Below, in pieces: positions 16,941 to 25,647 of a DNA stretch of 64,000 nt (position 1 is the stretch's first letter; each line of letters starts with the position of its first letter). Source of the stretch: UBA6054 sp964522095. GTDB taxonomy: Bacteria > Planctomycetota > Phycisphaerae > Phycisphaerales > UBA1924. The notes beneath the pieces are model-generated. The model searched no databases. It was not told the origin of the DNA and was given only the letters and a program-made list of their open reading frames with translations. The DNA lies in assembly GCA_964522095.1 (NCBI GenBank), contig CAZFSO010000001.1:30464-94463 (forward strand), read 5' to 3'. Position numbers and translations under genes: made by a program.

Positions 16941-18137
16941 TCAGGCGACTTCGATCGCCATCGCCACCGAGTTCCCGCCGCCCAGGCACAGGGCCGCGAC
17001 GCCCTTCTTGCCCCCGGTCCGCTTCAACTGGTGGATCAGCGTGGTCAGCACGCGGGCCCCCGACGCACCGATCGGGTGGCCCAGCGCCACGCCGCCGCCG
17101 CAGACGTTCAGGCGGTCCTCGCTGATCTTCAGTTCGCCGATGTTGCAGAGGACCTGCGCGGCGAAGGCCTCGTTGATCTCGAAGAGGTCGACGTCGCCGG
17201 CCTTCCAGCCGGCCTTGTCGAGCACGCCGGCGACGCCGGTGATGGGGGCGGCGAAGATGTCCTTGGGGTCCACGCCCGAGGTGTGGTAGGCGACGATCCG
17301 GGCCATGGGCTTGAGGCCGAGTTCGCCGGCCTTGGTCTCGGACATGACGACCGTGGCGGCGGCGCCGTCGGAGATCTGCGAGGCGTTGCCGGCGGTGACG
17401 GAGCCGTCCTTGGTGAAGGCGGCGCGCAGTTTGGCGAGGGTCTCGGCGCTGGAGCCGGGGCGGACGCCCTCGTCGGCGGACACGCCGCCCTCGGGGCCGG
17501 GGTTCTTGCGGTTGCCGACCTGCTCGCCGGTCAGGGGGACGATCTCGGCGTCGAACCAGCCCTGCTTCTGGGCGTTCTCGGCGCGGTTGTGGCTCTGGGC
17601 GCTGAAGCGGTCCTGGTCCTCGCGGGTCACGCCGTACTTCTTCGCGATGTGGTCGGCGGCGTCGCCCATGGGCCAGCACTCGAAGGCGCAGCGCAGGCCG
17701 TCGTGGGCCATGTGGTCTTCCATCTGGGCGGGTCCGTACTTGACGCCCGCGCGGAGGTGGGCGAAGTGGGGGGCGAGGGTCATGTTCTCCATGCCGCCCG
17801 CGACGACGCAGTGGTTGTCGCCGGCCTTGATGGACTGGGCGGCCATCATGACGGCCTCCAGGCCGGAGCCGCAGACCTTGTTGACGGTCTTGGCCGAGAT
17901 CGTGGAAGGCAGCCCGGCCTTGAGGGCGGCCTGGCGGGCGGGGTTCTGGCCGAGCCCGGCCTGCAGGACGCAGCCCATGACGCACTCGTCGATCTGGTCC
18001 TTCGCGGCCGGGGCGTCGGCGAGGGCGGCCTGGATGGCGAACGCGCCGAGTTGCGGGCTGGGGACGCTGGACAGGCCGCCGAAGAACTTGCCGATGGGGG
18101 TGCGGCGGGCGGCGACGATCACGGGCTGGCTCGGCAT
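16941..18137 (-). CDS. Acetyl-CoA C-acyltransferase (thiolase)
   Basis: 398 aa from the ATG at 18137 with GAGGGAG upstream; normal thiolase length. It starts PVIVAARRTPIGKFFGGL. The nucleophile Cys is in VNKVCGSGLEAVMMA (about residue 88), the GGMENMT motif is near 107, the active His is in GGGVALGHPIGASGAR (about 350), and the second Cys is in CLGGGNSVAMAIE at the C-terminus. It condenses two acetyl-CoA or cleaves 3-ketoacyl-CoA; direction and chain length are not decidable here. No other beta-oxidation gene is adjacent. Confidence 0.94.
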   Translation of the reverse strand: MPSQPVIVAARRTPIGKFFGGLSSVPSPQLGAFAIQAALADAPAAKDQIDECVMGCVLQAGLGQNPARQAALKAGLPSTISAKTVNKVCGSGLEAVMMAAQSIKAGDNHCVVAGGMENMTLAPHFAHLRAGVKYGPAQMEDHMAHDGLRCAFECWPMGDAADHIAKKYGVTREDQDRFSAQSHNRAENAQKQGWFDAEIVPLTGEQVGNRKNPGPEGGVSADEGVRPGSSAETLAKLRAAFTKDGSVTAGNASQISDGAAATVVMSETKAGELGLKPMARIVAYHTSGVDPKDIFAAPITGVAGVLDKAGWKAGDVDLFEINEAFAAQVLCNIGELKISEDRLNVCGGGVALGHPIGASGARVLTTLIHQLKRTGGKKGVAALCLGGGNSVAMAIEVA

Positions 18138-18284
18138 CAGGACAGCTCCCTCGGGCTGGGTGTTTTCCGGGTGCGGCGCCCGCGAATCGCTGGGGCGGGG
18201 GCCGGGAACCGATGGTAGGTTTGGTGTTGTCCGGAGAGGCGGGCGGGAAGCCCGTCCCGGCGTGCTCCGGCGTGGGAGGTGAGC
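18138..18284. other. Divergent intergenic region thiolase / EamA
   Basis: 147 bp between the two starts. It contains a degenerate copy of the GACGGGCT-type palindrome at about 18238-18258 (GCGGGCGGGAAGCCCGTCCC). No confident promoter was identified. Confidence 0.5.
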
Positions 18285-18785
18285 ATGGGCGTGCTGTTCG
18301 CGGTGCTGGCGGGGCTGTGCTGGGGGATCGGTGAGGTGTGCGCCAAGGCGGTGCTGCACACGGGCAAGGTCGGGCCGTTCATGGCGGTGGCGGTGCGGAC
18401 CTCGATCGCGCTGCCGCTGATCTGGCTGGCGTTCGCGATGGCCCACCGGGCGGCTCCGGCGGGCGCGGGCAAGGGGTTCGCCGGGGCGCTGACGGGCCGG
18501 GAGTGGCTGCTGCTGATCGTGGGGTCGGGCGTGGTGGCCGGGGCGGCGGCGATGGTGTGCTTCTACGTGTCGATCAGCCTGGGGGAGGTGTCCAGGATGA
18601 AGCCCATCGCGTTCACGGTGGCGCCGGTCGCGGCGGTGGTGCTGGGGGCGCTGTTCCTGGGCGAGGCGATGACCGCCCGCAAGGCGCTGGCGGTGGCGCT
18701 GGTGGTTGCGGGGGTGCTGCTGCTGGCGACCGGGGCGCCCGGCGGGGGTCGGTTGCCGGCGCCGGCAAGCGGCACGGGGTCATGA
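18285..18785 (+). CDS. Small EamA/DMT-type membrane transporter
   Basis: 166 aa from the ATG at 18285 (GGGAGG at 18274-18279; the GTG at 18279 overlaps this site and is less likely). Five hydrophobic helices are visible: about 2-22, 32-52, 75-95, 103-123 and 128-146. It matches one EamA half-unit of drug/metabolite transporters (GVLFAVLAGLCWGIGEVCAK, FLGEAMTARKALAVALVVAG). At half the usual 10-TM length it must dimerise if functional, as EmrE-like and other small DMT members do. Substrate unknown. It ends at a strong hairpin shared with the converging gene. Confidence 0.82.
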   Translation: MGVLFAVLAGLCWGIGEVCAKAVLHTGKVGPFMAVAVRTSIALPLIWLAFAMAHRAAPAGAGKGFAGALTGREWLLLIVGSGVVAGAAAMVCFYVSISLGEVSRMKPIAFTVAPVAAVVLGALFLGEAMTARKALAVALVVAGVLLLATGAPGGGRLPAPASGTGS

Positions 18786-18791
18786 AAGAGC

Positions 18792-18816
18792 GATGCCCCG
18801 GGTGGCCCGGGGCATC
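18792..18816. terminator. Hairpin terminator between converging genes
   Basis: A perfect 11-bp GC-rich stem, GATGCCCCGGG (18792-18802) and CCCGGGGCATC (18806-18816), with a 3-nt loop, lies between the EamA stop (18785) and the stop of the opposing gene (18843). No T tract follows, so efficiency is uncertain. Confidence 0.75.
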
Positions 18817-18842
18817 GCGTGGATCGCGGGGAATGGTTGCGA

Positions 18843-19550
18843 TCAGGCGCGCGAGCGGCGCTTGAAGGCGCGGACGCCGGCGACGGCGCCGAGGGTGCCC
18901 AGGCCGGCCCAGGCGGCCGGGGGCAGGGGCACGATGGCGATGTTGGACGAGCCGAGCCAGCCCGTGGTGGTGTCGATCGCGCCGGAGTTGTGGTAGCGCT
19001 TGATGAAGTCGATCTCGTCGTTCTCGATGGCCGCGACCAGGTCGGGCAGCGAGAAGTTGCCGTCGTGCGAGAAGGTGACGGACAGGTTCTCGCCGGCGTC
19101 GAGGCCGTACTCGGCGTCGATGCTGGTCATGCCGAAGAACGAGCCGCTCCAGGTGGGGGTTCCGCCGGGGATGCTGGCGTTCTGTCCGGGGCGCTGGGTC
19201 TGGGCGTGTCCCTGGTCGGTGTTGAGCGCGCCCTGGAAGGGGTCAAGGCCGGGGACGTGGAGCGAGGCTCCGGTGTTGGGGGAGACGAAGCGGACGCCGT
19301 CGCTGTGCGAGATCGACGCGGCGCCGAGCCCGGCCAGCGCGGTTCCGGCTTCGATGTAGAAGCCGGTCATGACGGTCCCGGGCGTGTTGTTCTGGAAGGT
19401 GATGGTGAAGGTCGAGGCGTCCGCGGTCAGGGTGGCCTGCGAGTTCAGGCCGGCGATGACCGGGCTGCCGGCGACGTACGCGAACTGGACGTTTTCGGCC
19501 GTGGCCGCGCCGGCGGCGAGCGCCAGCGTCAATGAGATCGTGCGAATCAT
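18843..19550 (-). CDS. Secreted protein with a PEP-CTERM-like (VPLPPAAW) sorting tail
   Basis: 235 aa. It has a Sec signal peptide (SLTLALAAGAATA, cut after about residue 18), then a beta-rich extracellular domain with many Thr/Asn/Gly and no known catalytic motif. The C-terminus is a sorting signal: VPLPPAAWAGLGTLGAVAG followed by a basic RAFKRRSRA end, the motif-helix-basic pattern recognised by exosortase-type systems. The product is therefore probably exported and processed at the membrane. A good promoter (19584-19612) and a GAGGAG ribosome site precede it. The function of the mature domain is unknown. Confidence 0.85.
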   Translation of the reverse strand: MIRTISLTLALAAGAATAENVQFAYVAGSPVIAGLNSQATLTADASTFTITFQNNTPGTVMTGFYIEAGTALAGLGAASISHSDGVRFVSPNTGASLHVPGLDPFQGALNTDQGHAQTQRPGQNASIPGGTPTWSGSFFGMTSIDAEYGLDAGENLSVTFSHDGNFSLPDLVAAIENDEIDFIKRYHNSGAIDTTTGWLGSSNIAIVPLPPAAWAGLGTLGAVAGVRAFKRRSRA

Positions 19551-19583
19551 GATCTGTTCTCCTCTGGGTCCTCTTCAGGCCTC

Positions 19584-19612
19584 ATTAAAGCGGATACCGG
19601 ACCTCAAGGCAA
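19584..19612 (-). promoter_or_regulatory. Sigma70-type promoter of the VPLPPAAW secreted protein gene
   Basis: On the minus strand: TTGCCT (19612-19607), 17-bp spacer, TTTAAT (19589-19584), 34 bp upstream of the start codon. The local A+T rise in a very GC-rich window supports it. Confidence 0.65.
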
Positions 19613-19758
19613 CGGAAAATGGGGAGTTTGGGCTAAATGAAGGATTCTTTAGTCGTGTCTACAGCGGGAGATGCGCAAGAACGGTCGCGGCGGGCGTGCG
19701 CCGTGCGAAGGCTGAGGGGAACCCCTCGGGGTTGTGACCGCCGTGCGCCCTGACGGCG

Positions 19759-21045
19759 TTATTCGGACTGTCCGAGAAGGGGCGCGTCGGCTCCGGTCAG
19801 GGCGATGCGCAGCATGCCCAGGGCGGTGCTGGCGGACCAGAGGCGGACCGCGTCGCGTCCGCCCCGGAAGAGGAAGCGGCGCACGTCGGGCGGGCGGTCT
19901 TCGGATGCGCGGGCGATCCAGACGGTGCCGACGGGCTTGCCGGGGACGGCGCCCGTGGGCCCGGCGATGCCGGTGATGGCCAGGGCGTGGGCGGCGCCGG
20001 TGCGCTGCAGGCCGCCCTCGGCCATCGCGAGGGCGACCTCGCGCGAGACCGCGCCGCGGTGCTTGATGAGGTCGGGATCGACGCCGGCGAGGCTGGTCTT
20101 GAGTTCGTTGGTGTAGGTCAGCAGGCCGCCGGAGAAGACGTCGCCCGCGCCGGAGAGGCGGGTGAGCATCTGGCCGAGCAGGCCCCCGGTGCATGACTCG
20201 ACGGTCGCGACGGTGCCCTTGCGCTCGTGGAGCAGTTCGAAGACGGCCCGGACCAGGGCGAGGCCGTCGTCGTGCTCGTCGTGGTCGGCGAGCACGGCCG
20301 GGCCGAGGCGACGCTTGATCTCTGCGACCGTCTCGTCGAGCCGGGCTTCGGCCTCGGCGGGCGGGCCCGTGAAGCGCACGCGGCAGGTCACGATGCAGCC
20401 CGAGGCGGTCGTGCCGACCAAGGGATTGCGGGCGCGGTCCATCAGGTCGCCCAGGCGGGCGGCGACCGCCGACTCGCCCAGGCCAAAGGTCGGGACGAGG
20501 CGGGCGCGCACGACGCGGTCGCCGTCGGGCGTGATCGCGGGGGCCACGTCACGCTCGAACATGGGGCGCATCTCGCGCGGCGGGCCGGGCAGGCAGAAGA
20601 CGCGGGCCGAGCCGAGGGCGAGGGAGAGGCCGGGTGCGGTGCCGTTGGGGTTGGGCAGGCAGCGGGCCGAGGCCGGCCGGAGGGCCTGCACGGCGTTGGT
20701 CTCGGGCATGGGCTCGGCGCGTCCGAGGAACCAGGCGCGGACGGCGGCCAATGCGCCGGGGTCCTCGACGAGTTCCTCGTTGAGCAGGCTCGCGAGCGCC
20801 TCGCGGAGGAGGTCGTCGGGCGTGGGGCCGAGCCCGCCGGTGGTGATGACGACGGACGCGGACGCCGCCAGTTCGCGCAGCGCGCGGGTGATGCCGGCGG
20901 CGTCGTCCCCGACGGTGCGGTGCTGGGCGACGCGGATGCCCTGGTCGGTCGCGCGGGCGGCGATCCAGGCCGAGTTGGTGTCCGTGCGGTCGCCGGTCAG
21001 CAGTTCGTCACCGATCGCGAGGATGGAGAGGGTCGGCTCGGTCAT
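19759..21045 (-). CDS. cinA: CinA-family protein (competence/damage-inducible; NMN amidohydrolase)
   Basis: 428 aa, full length. The N-terminal molybdopterin-binding-like (COG1058) domain (about 1-170) starts LSILAIGDELLTGDRTDTN and has TTGGLGPTPDDLLREA (about 68-83); the C-terminal CinA deamidase domain (about 265-420) has the catalytic Ser in ATVESCTGGLLGQMLT and continues TGIAGPTGAVPGKPVGTV. CinA enzymes hydrolyse nicotinamide mononucleotide to recycle NAD breakdown products, and the N-terminal half is an ADP-ribose pyrophosphatase in studied members. Stands alone between a secreted protein gene and hmgA. Confidence 0.93.
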   Translation of the reverse strand: MTEPTLSILAIGDELLTGDRTDTNSAWIAARATDQGIRVAQHRTVGDDAAGITRALRELAASASVVITTGGLGPTPDDLLREALASLLNEELVEDPGALAAVRAWFLGRAEPMPETNAVQALRPASARCLPNPNGTAPGLSLALGSARVFCLPGPPREMRPMFERDVAPAITPDGDRVVRARLVPTFGLGESAVAARLGDLMDRARNPLVGTTASGCIVTCRVRFTGPPAEAEARLDETVAEIKRRLGPAVLADHDEHDDGLALVRAVFELLHERKGTVATVESCTGGLLGQMLTRLSGAGDVFSGGLLTYTNELKTSLAGVDPDLIKHRGAVSREVALAMAEGGLQRTGAAHALAITGIAGPTGAVPGKPVGTVWIARASEDRPPDVRRFLFRGGRDAVRLWSASTALGMLRIALTGADAPLLGQSE

Positions 21046-21117
21046 GCGTGGATTGGAGGCGCGCGGCGACGCCCGCGTGGAGCGGGCGTCGCGGGGGGAA
21101 CGGGATGTTGGAGCGGG

Positions 21118-22437
21118 TCAGTCCCAGGTGTTGGCCGTGCCGTTGGCGGCGGTCGCGGCGGGGCTGGCTTGGGGGTTGGGGGGGGAGGCGGGGCGGGCCT
21201 CGCCCGGGGCGTGGTGGTCGTGGCGCCAGGACTCTGGGTACTGGGGGTCGTCCATCTCGATGGCGGCCCGGGTGGGGAACATCGGGCGGAAGGTGTCGCA
21301 CATCACGGCGAGTTCGTCGGTGTGCGTCTTGCCGAGCGAGGCTTCCACGGTGCCCGGGTGCGGGCCGTGGGGGATGCCCTGGGGGTGGACGGAGATCGAT
21401 CCGGAGGTGATCCCGCGCCGGGCCTTGTAGTTGCCCTCGACGTAGTAGAGGATCTCGTCGGAGTCGATGTTGGAGTGGTTGTAGGGGACGGGGATGGCTT
21501 CGGGGTGGAAGTCGAGCAGGCGGGGGCAGAACGAGCAGATGACGAAGTTGTGGCCCTCGAAGGTCTGGTGGATGGGCGGGGGCATGTGGAGTTTGCCGAC
21601 GATGGGGGCGAAGTCGTCGATGTTGAAGGTGTAGGGGTAGTAGCAGCCGTCCCAGCCGACGACGTCGAGTGGGTGGTAGGGGTAGACGTAGGAGTGCACG
21701 CGGTCGCGGGCCTTGATGCGGACCTCGAAGTCGCCCTTCTCGTCGAAGGTCAGGGGGAGTTCGGGGATGCTCAGGTCGCGCTCGCAGTACGGCGCGTGCT
21801 CGAGGAACTGGCTGGTCTGCTTGGAGAGGTAGCGGGGTGGCGGGACGATGTGGCTTGCGTTGGCGGTCTCGAAGCCGACGAACTTGCCGTAGGGCATCTC
21901 CTGCTTGGTGTAGCCGCCGAAGTCGTCGACGTCGGACCCGTCGTCGGGGCGTTCGTCCATGACGATGGTGTAGATGGTGCCCTTGGGGATGACGAGGTAG
22001 TCCTTGCGTCGGATCCTGAGCGTGCCGAACATGGTGTGGCAGACGCCAGAGCCGTAGTGGAAGAACAGGCACTCGTCGCCCTGGCCGTTCTTGAAGTGGT
22101 AGGCCATGGGCTCGGCGGGGTTGCAGACGCTCATCTCGACGTCGGCGTTGCCGAAGAGCACCACGCGGCCGGTCACCGGGTCGCCCATCGGGCGCTGGTG
22201 CTGGGTCTTGGTGTGGCGCATGCGCATGACGTCCTGCTCGACGTACTCGGGCTTGGTCGAGTAGAGCGCCTTCCACCCGGAGACCTGGGTGGGGGGGTGG
22301 ATGTGGTAGAGGGTCGAGGTGGGGCCGACGAACCCTTCGGTGCCGAAGAGTTCCTCGGAGTAGAGGGCGCCGTCCGGGCGTCGGAACTGGACGTGGCGTT
22401 TTTTGGGCAGGTTGCCCAGCGTGGTGTAGTACGGCAT
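21118..22437 (-). CDS. hmgA: Homogentisate 1,2-dioxygenase
   Basis: 439 aa from the ATG at 22437. It opens the ring of homogentisate to maleylacetoacetate in tyrosine/phenylalanine breakdown, using Fe(II). Recognised by YYTTLGNLPKKRHVQFR at the start, LGNxPxKRH type, GVCHTMFGTLRIRRKDYLVI in the central cupin, PLDVVGWDGCYYPYTFNI, and the metal-site region SGSISVHPQGIPHGPHPGTV (about 355-375). A roughly 30-residue Pro/Ala-rich tail follows the conserved fold. No maleylacetoacetate isomerase or fumarylacetoacetase is adjacent, so the rest of the pathway is elsewhere. Confidence 0.94.
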   Translation of the reverse strand: MPYYTTLGNLPKKRHVQFRRPDGALYSEELFGTEGFVGPTSTLYHIHPPTQVSGWKALYSTKPEYVEQDVMRMRHTKTQHQRPMGDPVTGRVVLFGNADVEMSVCNPAEPMAYHFKNGQGDECLFFHYGSGVCHTMFGTLRIRRKDYLVIPKGTIYTIVMDERPDDGSDVDDFGGYTKQEMPYGKFVGFETANASHIVPPPRYLSKQTSQFLEHAPYCERDLSIPELPLTFDEKGDFEVRIKARDRVHSYVYPYHPLDVVGWDGCYYPYTFNIDDFAPIVGKLHMPPPIHQTFEGHNFVICSFCPRLLDFHPEAIPVPYNHSNIDSDEILYYVEGNYKARRGITSGSISVHPQGIPHGPHPGTVEASLGKTHTDELAVMCDTFRPMFPTRAAIEMDDPQYPESWRHDHHAPGEARPASPPNPQASPAATAANGTANTWD

Positions 22438-22776
22438 GGCACCGTCCTCGGACTTCCCCCGCCGGGGTGGGCCGCGCCGGGCCGGCGGGGGAGGGGGGTC
22501 TGGTCGGTCGACGCCGGGCGGGTTTTCCACCCCGCCCGCGGGCCCGTGCGGGCCCGGCCGACCCGTCATTCTAGCGGACGCGGGCCCGGAAAGCCCCGGT
22601 CTGGCCGCCAGGCCGCCTGTTGGAGATCGGCGGCCCGATTGTCCGAAGGTAGGCCTTGGCCAGCGCGCGCAAAGAACGCGTGTAGAATGGCCACTGGCGC
22701 CGGGACGCGTCCCAGGCATTGATCCGATGGTTCGGTTGCGCCGGACCGCCCGGTGGGCGGCCGGCGGCGAGAAGGC
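22438..22776. other. Divergent intergenic region hmgA / pseudokinase
   Basis: 339 bp with no gene. TAGAAT hexamers face both ways: 22573-22568 on the minus strand for hmgA and 22683-22688 on the plus strand for the pseudokinase gene. A TTGGCC lies 20 bp upstream of the latter, which is long spacing, so both calls are weak. No terminator-like hairpin was found. Confidence 0.4.
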
Positions 22777-23589
22777 GTGAACAGATTCGGGCCGTACAAG
22801 TTGATCCGTCCGCTCACCCCTGTCGACGGCTGGGAGCGATCCATCGCGCTGCACGAGCGCGACGACACCGACCACCTGGTCTACCGCCACCCGGCGGTGG
22901 ACGGCTCGGAGCGTCGGCGCCTGCTGGCGGCGATCGAGCCGGTCGCGGGGGTGCGTCACCCTCACCTGCTGGAAATCAGCGCCTACAGCCTGGACGAGCA
23001 GGACCGGCTGTGCCTGGTCACGCCCTACACGGGCAACCAGGAGGGGCTGCTGACGCTGGCCGACCTGGTGCGGCGCAAGAACGGGCGCCTTGAGGTGCCC
23101 GAGGCGGCGCGGTGCGTGCAGCACCTGCTCGAGGGAGTGGCCGCGGCGCGGGCGGCGGGGCTTTCCGGCGGGCCGGTCGAGGCCGACCGCGTTCAGGTGG
23201 ACCGGCGTGGCTCGTTGCGGATCGAGTTGTACGGGCTCCCGCCCGCCGACCGGCGCGCCCGGGGCGTGTGCACCGCGGCCGACGAGGTGCGGGCGATCGC
23301 GGCCCTGGCGGTGTGGCTGCTGACCGGTCTCCAGCAGGACGTAGCGCCGACGCGGATCTCTCGGATCGCCGGGCGTCAGGCCCGCAACTGGGAGCCCTGG
23401 CTGGAGGCCGCGCTGGACCCGCTGGGTGGGTTTGAGTCGCCGGCCGAGGCGCTCGACGCGCTGCCGAACAGGGGCCGCGAGGTCGTGGACGTGCCGCAGG
23501 TGGTCGTCACGCCGGCCGCGACGGGCCGGTTCGCCGACATGCTCCGGCGGTTCCGGCGTGCCCCGGGCGAGCGCACCCGCCAGGCCTGA
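22777..23589 (+). CDS. Degenerate protein-kinase-like protein (pseudokinase)
   Basis: 270 aa from the GTG at 22777. It opens like a bacterial Ser/Thr kinase (FGPYKLIRPL, then a VYRHPAV strand and HPHLLEISAYSLDEQDRLCL), and the C-lobe ends with DEVRAIAALAVWLLTG. The catalytic elements are missing: there is no glycine loop, the VAxK lysine is replaced (LVYRHPAV), the HRDLKPxN loop reads EADRVQVDRRG, and DFG is ELYGL. ATP phosphotransfer is therefore very unlikely; a scaffolding role is possible. Its stop abuts the stop of the opposing HEAT gene (TGATCA). A second pseudokinase is at 45241. Confidence 0.7.
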   Translation: MNRFGPYKLIRPLTPVDGWERSIALHERDDTDHLVYRHPAVDGSERRRLLAAIEPVAGVRHPHLLEISAYSLDEQDRLCLVTPYTGNQEGLLTLADLVRRKNGRLEVPEAARCVQHLLEGVAAARAAGLSGGPVEADRVQVDRRGSLRIELYGLPPADRRARGVCTAADEVRAIAALAVWLLTGLQQDVAPTRISRIAGRQARNWEPWLEAALDPLGGFESPAEALDALPNRGREVVDVPQVVVTPAATGRFADMLRRFRRAPGERTRQA

Positions 23590-25578
23590 TCAACTTCCCG
23601 CGTTGACACCGGCCTGGGTCTCGGCGTCGTCCGGGCCCGGGCGCTGTTCGTCGAGGGTGGGTGCGGGCTGGGACGGCTCGCGGGCCTCGGCCTGGCCGAG
23701 TTCGCCGCGGACTTCCGGGGTGACGTCGCGGGGGAAGCGTTCCAGGATGGCGCGGGCGACCCGGGGGCGGAGGGGCTCGGCCGGGGGAATCAGTCGCCAG
23801 GCCGCCATCCAGTCGTCCAGGGACTGCGGGGTGAGCGTCCCGGCGCCGTCGAGGTCGCCGGCGACCACCGCCGCGATGAGGAGCAGGCGGGCGCGTTGGC
23901 GGGCGCGGGTCTCGTTGAGCGCGGCGGGGTCGATCGTGGCGAGCAGGGCGGCCGCGTCGGCCGGCCGGCCGGACTCGATGCGGGCCTCGGCGAGCAGGAG
24001 CAGGGCGTCGATCACGCCGGGCGTGCGGTCGCGTTCGGGGTCGGCCAGCGGCGCGAGCACGGTCTCGCGCATCGCGGGGGTCAGGCCGGCGAGGCCGACG
24101 CCCTTGGCGAGTTGTTCGGGGGTGAGTCGTGCGGCGAGCGCGGCGATGGCGGTGTCGCGTTCGGCGGGGTCGATGGCGGGCAGGCTGGTCAGCCGGCGGA
24201 GCCCGTCGGGGTTGGCGTGGTGCGTGGTGAGGGCGCGGGCGGCGGGGGCGAAGAGGCGCGGGTCGGCCGACGCGGCCTCGACGAGCACGTCGGTGCCCAG
24301 GGGGCTCTCGGCCAGGGCGCTGGCGGCAGCGTTGCGGACGGGGTCCTCTGGGGAGGTGAGCATCGCGGCGACCAGGGCCAGGTCGGCGGGCGTGCCGAGT
24401 CGGACGAGCAGTTTCAGGGCGGCCTCGCCGCCCCGGACCGGGTCGCGCTGGCGCAGGGCGGCGACGACCCGCTCGCGCGTCTCGGGGGCGTTGAGCAGGT
24501 CGGACTGGGCCAGGGCCCACAGGGCGGTTGTGACCGCGCCGAACGGCGCGTCGTCGCGGTCCAGCCAGCGGACGGTCGGGGCGACGGCGTCCTCGTTGGG
24601 CCAGCGCGCGACGCCGAGCAGCATCGGCTCGGCGGCCTGCGGCGAAGGTTCGGTCTGCAGGGCGCGGGTCAGGGTCAGCATCGCGTCCGGCGGGACCAAG
24701 CGGCTGACGAGGGTGGCGGCGCGGGCGCGGGTGGCGGGGTCGGGGTGTTGGAGCCGGTCGGCGGCGGCCGAGGCGACCTCCGGCCCGAGTTGCGTGCGCG
24801 CGGACAGGTCGCGGCCGGCCAACTCGAAGCCCAGGTCACGCACGGGCGGCCGGTCGTCGCCGATCAGTTCGGCGAGCAGCACGGTGCGCCCGGCGGCGTC
24901 CAGTTCGACGTGCAGACGCCGGTACAGCGCGATCACCTCGTCGGCCAGGTGTCGGTAGTGGTCGGCGAGCGTCCGGGTCCGTGCTGCCTGGCGGGCGAGG
25001 ACGGTGCTGGCCCAGGCCCGGTCGGACCAGGTCGCCGCGCCCTCGCCCCAGTTGGTCCACTCTTCGAGCGTCCAGCCCTCGCCCATGCCGGTCAACTCCT
25101 CCAGGGCGAGGCGGGCGGGCTGGTGGACGCCGGGCTCGGGGTCCACGAGGAGGGCCAGCAGGCGCGTCGCGGCCTCGCGGCTGCCGAAGCGGGGCAGCAG
25201 GCGGATGGCGGCGATCCGGGTCGGCAACGGGTAGCGGTCGGTGGTCGTTGTGGAAATCGCCCTCCAGAGACCGGGGGGGAGGCGCTCGGGTTTCGCCAGT
25301 TGGGCGAGCATCGCGTCGGCGGTTTCCGGGTCGTGGAGCAGGCGGATGATGTCGGCCTCGGCCCGGGTATCGCCGGCGGCGAGTTCGCGGAACGCCCGTT
25401 CCGCGGCCGCGGGGGCGGTTTCGGACTCCGTCTGGGGCGCCGGGGCCTCCGGCTGGCGGGCGGGCGCGGCGTGGGCGGACACGGCGGCCAAGGCGAGGGC
25501 GGCGAGGATTGTCGGACGGGCCCCGGGGGATGACCGAAAGATGTTGGGCCGAGATGGGGTAGGCTTGATTGCGGTCAT
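23590..25578 (-). CDS. Secreted/periplasmic HEAT-repeat protein
   Basis: 662 aa. It starts with a basic region and a hydrophobic stretch (PTILAALALAAVSAHAAPA), a likely Sec signal cleaved near residue 40, then a Pro/Glu/Thr linker. The rest is a long array of paired helices with HEAT character (TRIAAIRLLPRFGSREAATR, PEPGVHQPARLALEELTG, DPATRARAATLVSRLV and similar, about residues 110-480) and a more divergent helical C-terminal part. No enzymatic motif. HEAT arrays usually mediate protein contacts; partners are unknown. Divergent from the TPR gene, 69 bp away. Confidence 0.8.
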   Translation of the reverse strand: MTAIKPTPSRPNIFRSSPGARPTILAALALAAVSAHAAPARQPEAPAPQTESETAPAAAERAFRELAAGDTRAEADIIRLLHDPETADAMLAQLAKPERLPPGLWRAISTTTTDRYPLPTRIAAIRLLPRFGSREAATRLLALLVDPEPGVHQPARLALEELTGMGEGWTLEEWTNWGEGAATWSDRAWASTVLARQAARTRTLADHYRHLADEVIALYRRLHVELDAAGRTVLLAELIGDDRPPVRDLGFELAGRDLSARTQLGPEVASAAADRLQHPDPATRARAATLVSRLVPPDAMLTLTRALQTEPSPQAAEPMLLGVARWPNEDAVAPTVRWLDRDDAPFGAVTTALWALAQSDLLNAPETRERVVAALRQRDPVRGGEAALKLLVRLGTPADLALVAAMLTSPEDPVRNAAASALAESPLGTDVLVEAASADPRLFAPAARALTTHHANPDGLRRLTSLPAIDPAERDTAIAALAARLTPEQLAKGVGLAGLTPAMRETVLAPLADPERDRTPGVIDALLLLAEARIESGRPADAAALLATIDPAALNETRARQRARLLLIAAVVAGDLDGAGTLTPQSLDDWMAAWRLIPPAEPLRPRVARAILERFPRDVTPEVRGELGQAEAREPSQPAPTLDEQRPGPDDAETQAGVNAGS

Positions 25579-25647
25579 GGCTCGGGCGGGTTAGGATCTG
25601 CTTCGTGGTTCGAGGCTCTTGGGGCGGAGTCCCCTCGGCGGTGCGGC

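Noticed and set aside
22640..22688. TTGTCC/TTGGCC with TAGAAT as a firm promoter for the pseudokinase gene
   Set aside because: Spacing is 20 bp or more; reported only as weak.
22753..22776. Earlier GTG start (22753) for the pseudokinase gene
   Set aside because: No ribosome-binding site, and the added GGRRREG is not part of the kinase-like fold.
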